Shown here piece by piece: positions 63,670 through 64,000 of a DNA stretch of 64,000 nt. The stretch spans positions 186,001 through 250,000 of the forward strand of contig JAJUPC010000230.1 in NCBI GenBank assembly GCA_023614405.1, given 5' to 3'. The translations under genes were made by a program, and so were the position numbers. Numbering within the stretch: the first letter of the stretch is position 1; every line of letters starts with the position of its first letter. This DNA comes from Avena insularis (Eukaryota; Streptophyta; Magnoliopsida; Poales; Poaceae). The notes beneath the pieces were generated by a model. It worked only from the letters and a program-made list of their open reading frames with translations. It made no database searches and was not told the origin of the DNA.

Positions 63670-64000
63670 TTCTTCCGCGTGTACACCTCATCCAAGAATC
63701 CATAACTCCGTTCATTCTCTAGCTGTGACCATGGGATGTTGGTGCGCATTAGTTTATTAGTTGCCGAGTCATGGATGGGGTGAGCAGTTTATACCATACT
63801 AGATCACCTCGGCGCACCACCCAGTGGTTCTTGTATCGGTTTTTTTTTGTATAATGCTAATACGAAATAGCTGGAAATCGATAATATAATTATAAATTGC
63901 AGTTTTCTTTTACAAAATTAATGTAATATCCCCACCTTTCACACTGAAAATCGGCTTATAAACACTATTATGAGTACTTGTATGCTATGCGGATGCAAAG
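63670..64000. other. Right end of the window, no features seen
   Basis: AT-rich sequence with a poly-T run at 63839-63848. No gene or repeat is supported. Confidence 0.5.

Noticed and set aside
1..64000. A hidden novel defence or multi-gene system.
   Set aside because: Nearly every coding stretch could be placed in a known transposon class, and the only host gene is a P450. Nothing supports a CRISPR array, operon or gene cluster.

Overview
The window looks like repeat-rich intergenic DNA from a Triticeae grass (wheat, Aegilops, barley or rye type). The evidence is the Copia LTRs that begin TGTTGGAATTATGCCC or TGTTGGAGATATGCCC and continue with CTAGAGGCAATAATAAA (BARE/WIS/Angela type), the Athila LTR that ends in TATACTTGTGGGTCATCA, the CACTA fragments, and a single grass-type cytochrome P450 gene with a GC-rich first exon. 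The species call is an inference. There are no rRNA, tRNA or CRISPR features.

Left third (1-16523): a nest cut by the window edge. Copia element E1 (minus strand) sits inside the reverse transcriptase of a second Copia, E2 (minus strand). E2 sits inside the gag of an old Tekay-like Gypsy element (plus strand), whose pol is full of stop codons.

Middle (16524-37698): a Tat-lineage Gypsy element E3 (plus strand, 527/528-bp LTRs, 5-bp target duplication GGGTG). It carries gag, protease, RT, RNase H and a broken integrase, then an antisense extra gene and a tandem repeat in its 3' region. A third Angela-type Copia, E4, is inserted in its RNase H with a perfect CTATA duplication.

Right-middle (37694-52840): a decayed CACTA (En/Spm) transposon with a transposase gene and a Ulp1-like protease gene. 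Its transposase frame is split by an Athila-like element (minus strand) that lacks pol. The Athila itself contains a 3.9-kb solo LTR and a 0.5-kb TIR element. A 316-bp TRIM retrotransposon lies in the CACTA 3' end.

Right (52841-64000): the only apparently functional gene, a two-exon CYP71-clan P450 of 526 residues, followed by a tandem duplicate of its 3' part that is a pseudogene. After it comes a second CACTA end that received a 5'-truncated LINE (minus strand) with a 19-bp target duplication, and finally a Mutator-type foldback MITE with a 9-bp duplication.

Apart from the P450 gene, essentially every coding segment belongs to a transposable element and most are broken. I found no unknown multi-gene system. 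The most valuable observations are the exactly delimited nested insertions (the TRIM, the MITE, the solo LTR, the LINE), the P450 duplication, and the strikingly uniform CAG-to-TAG type of stop codon in the old Gypsy elements.
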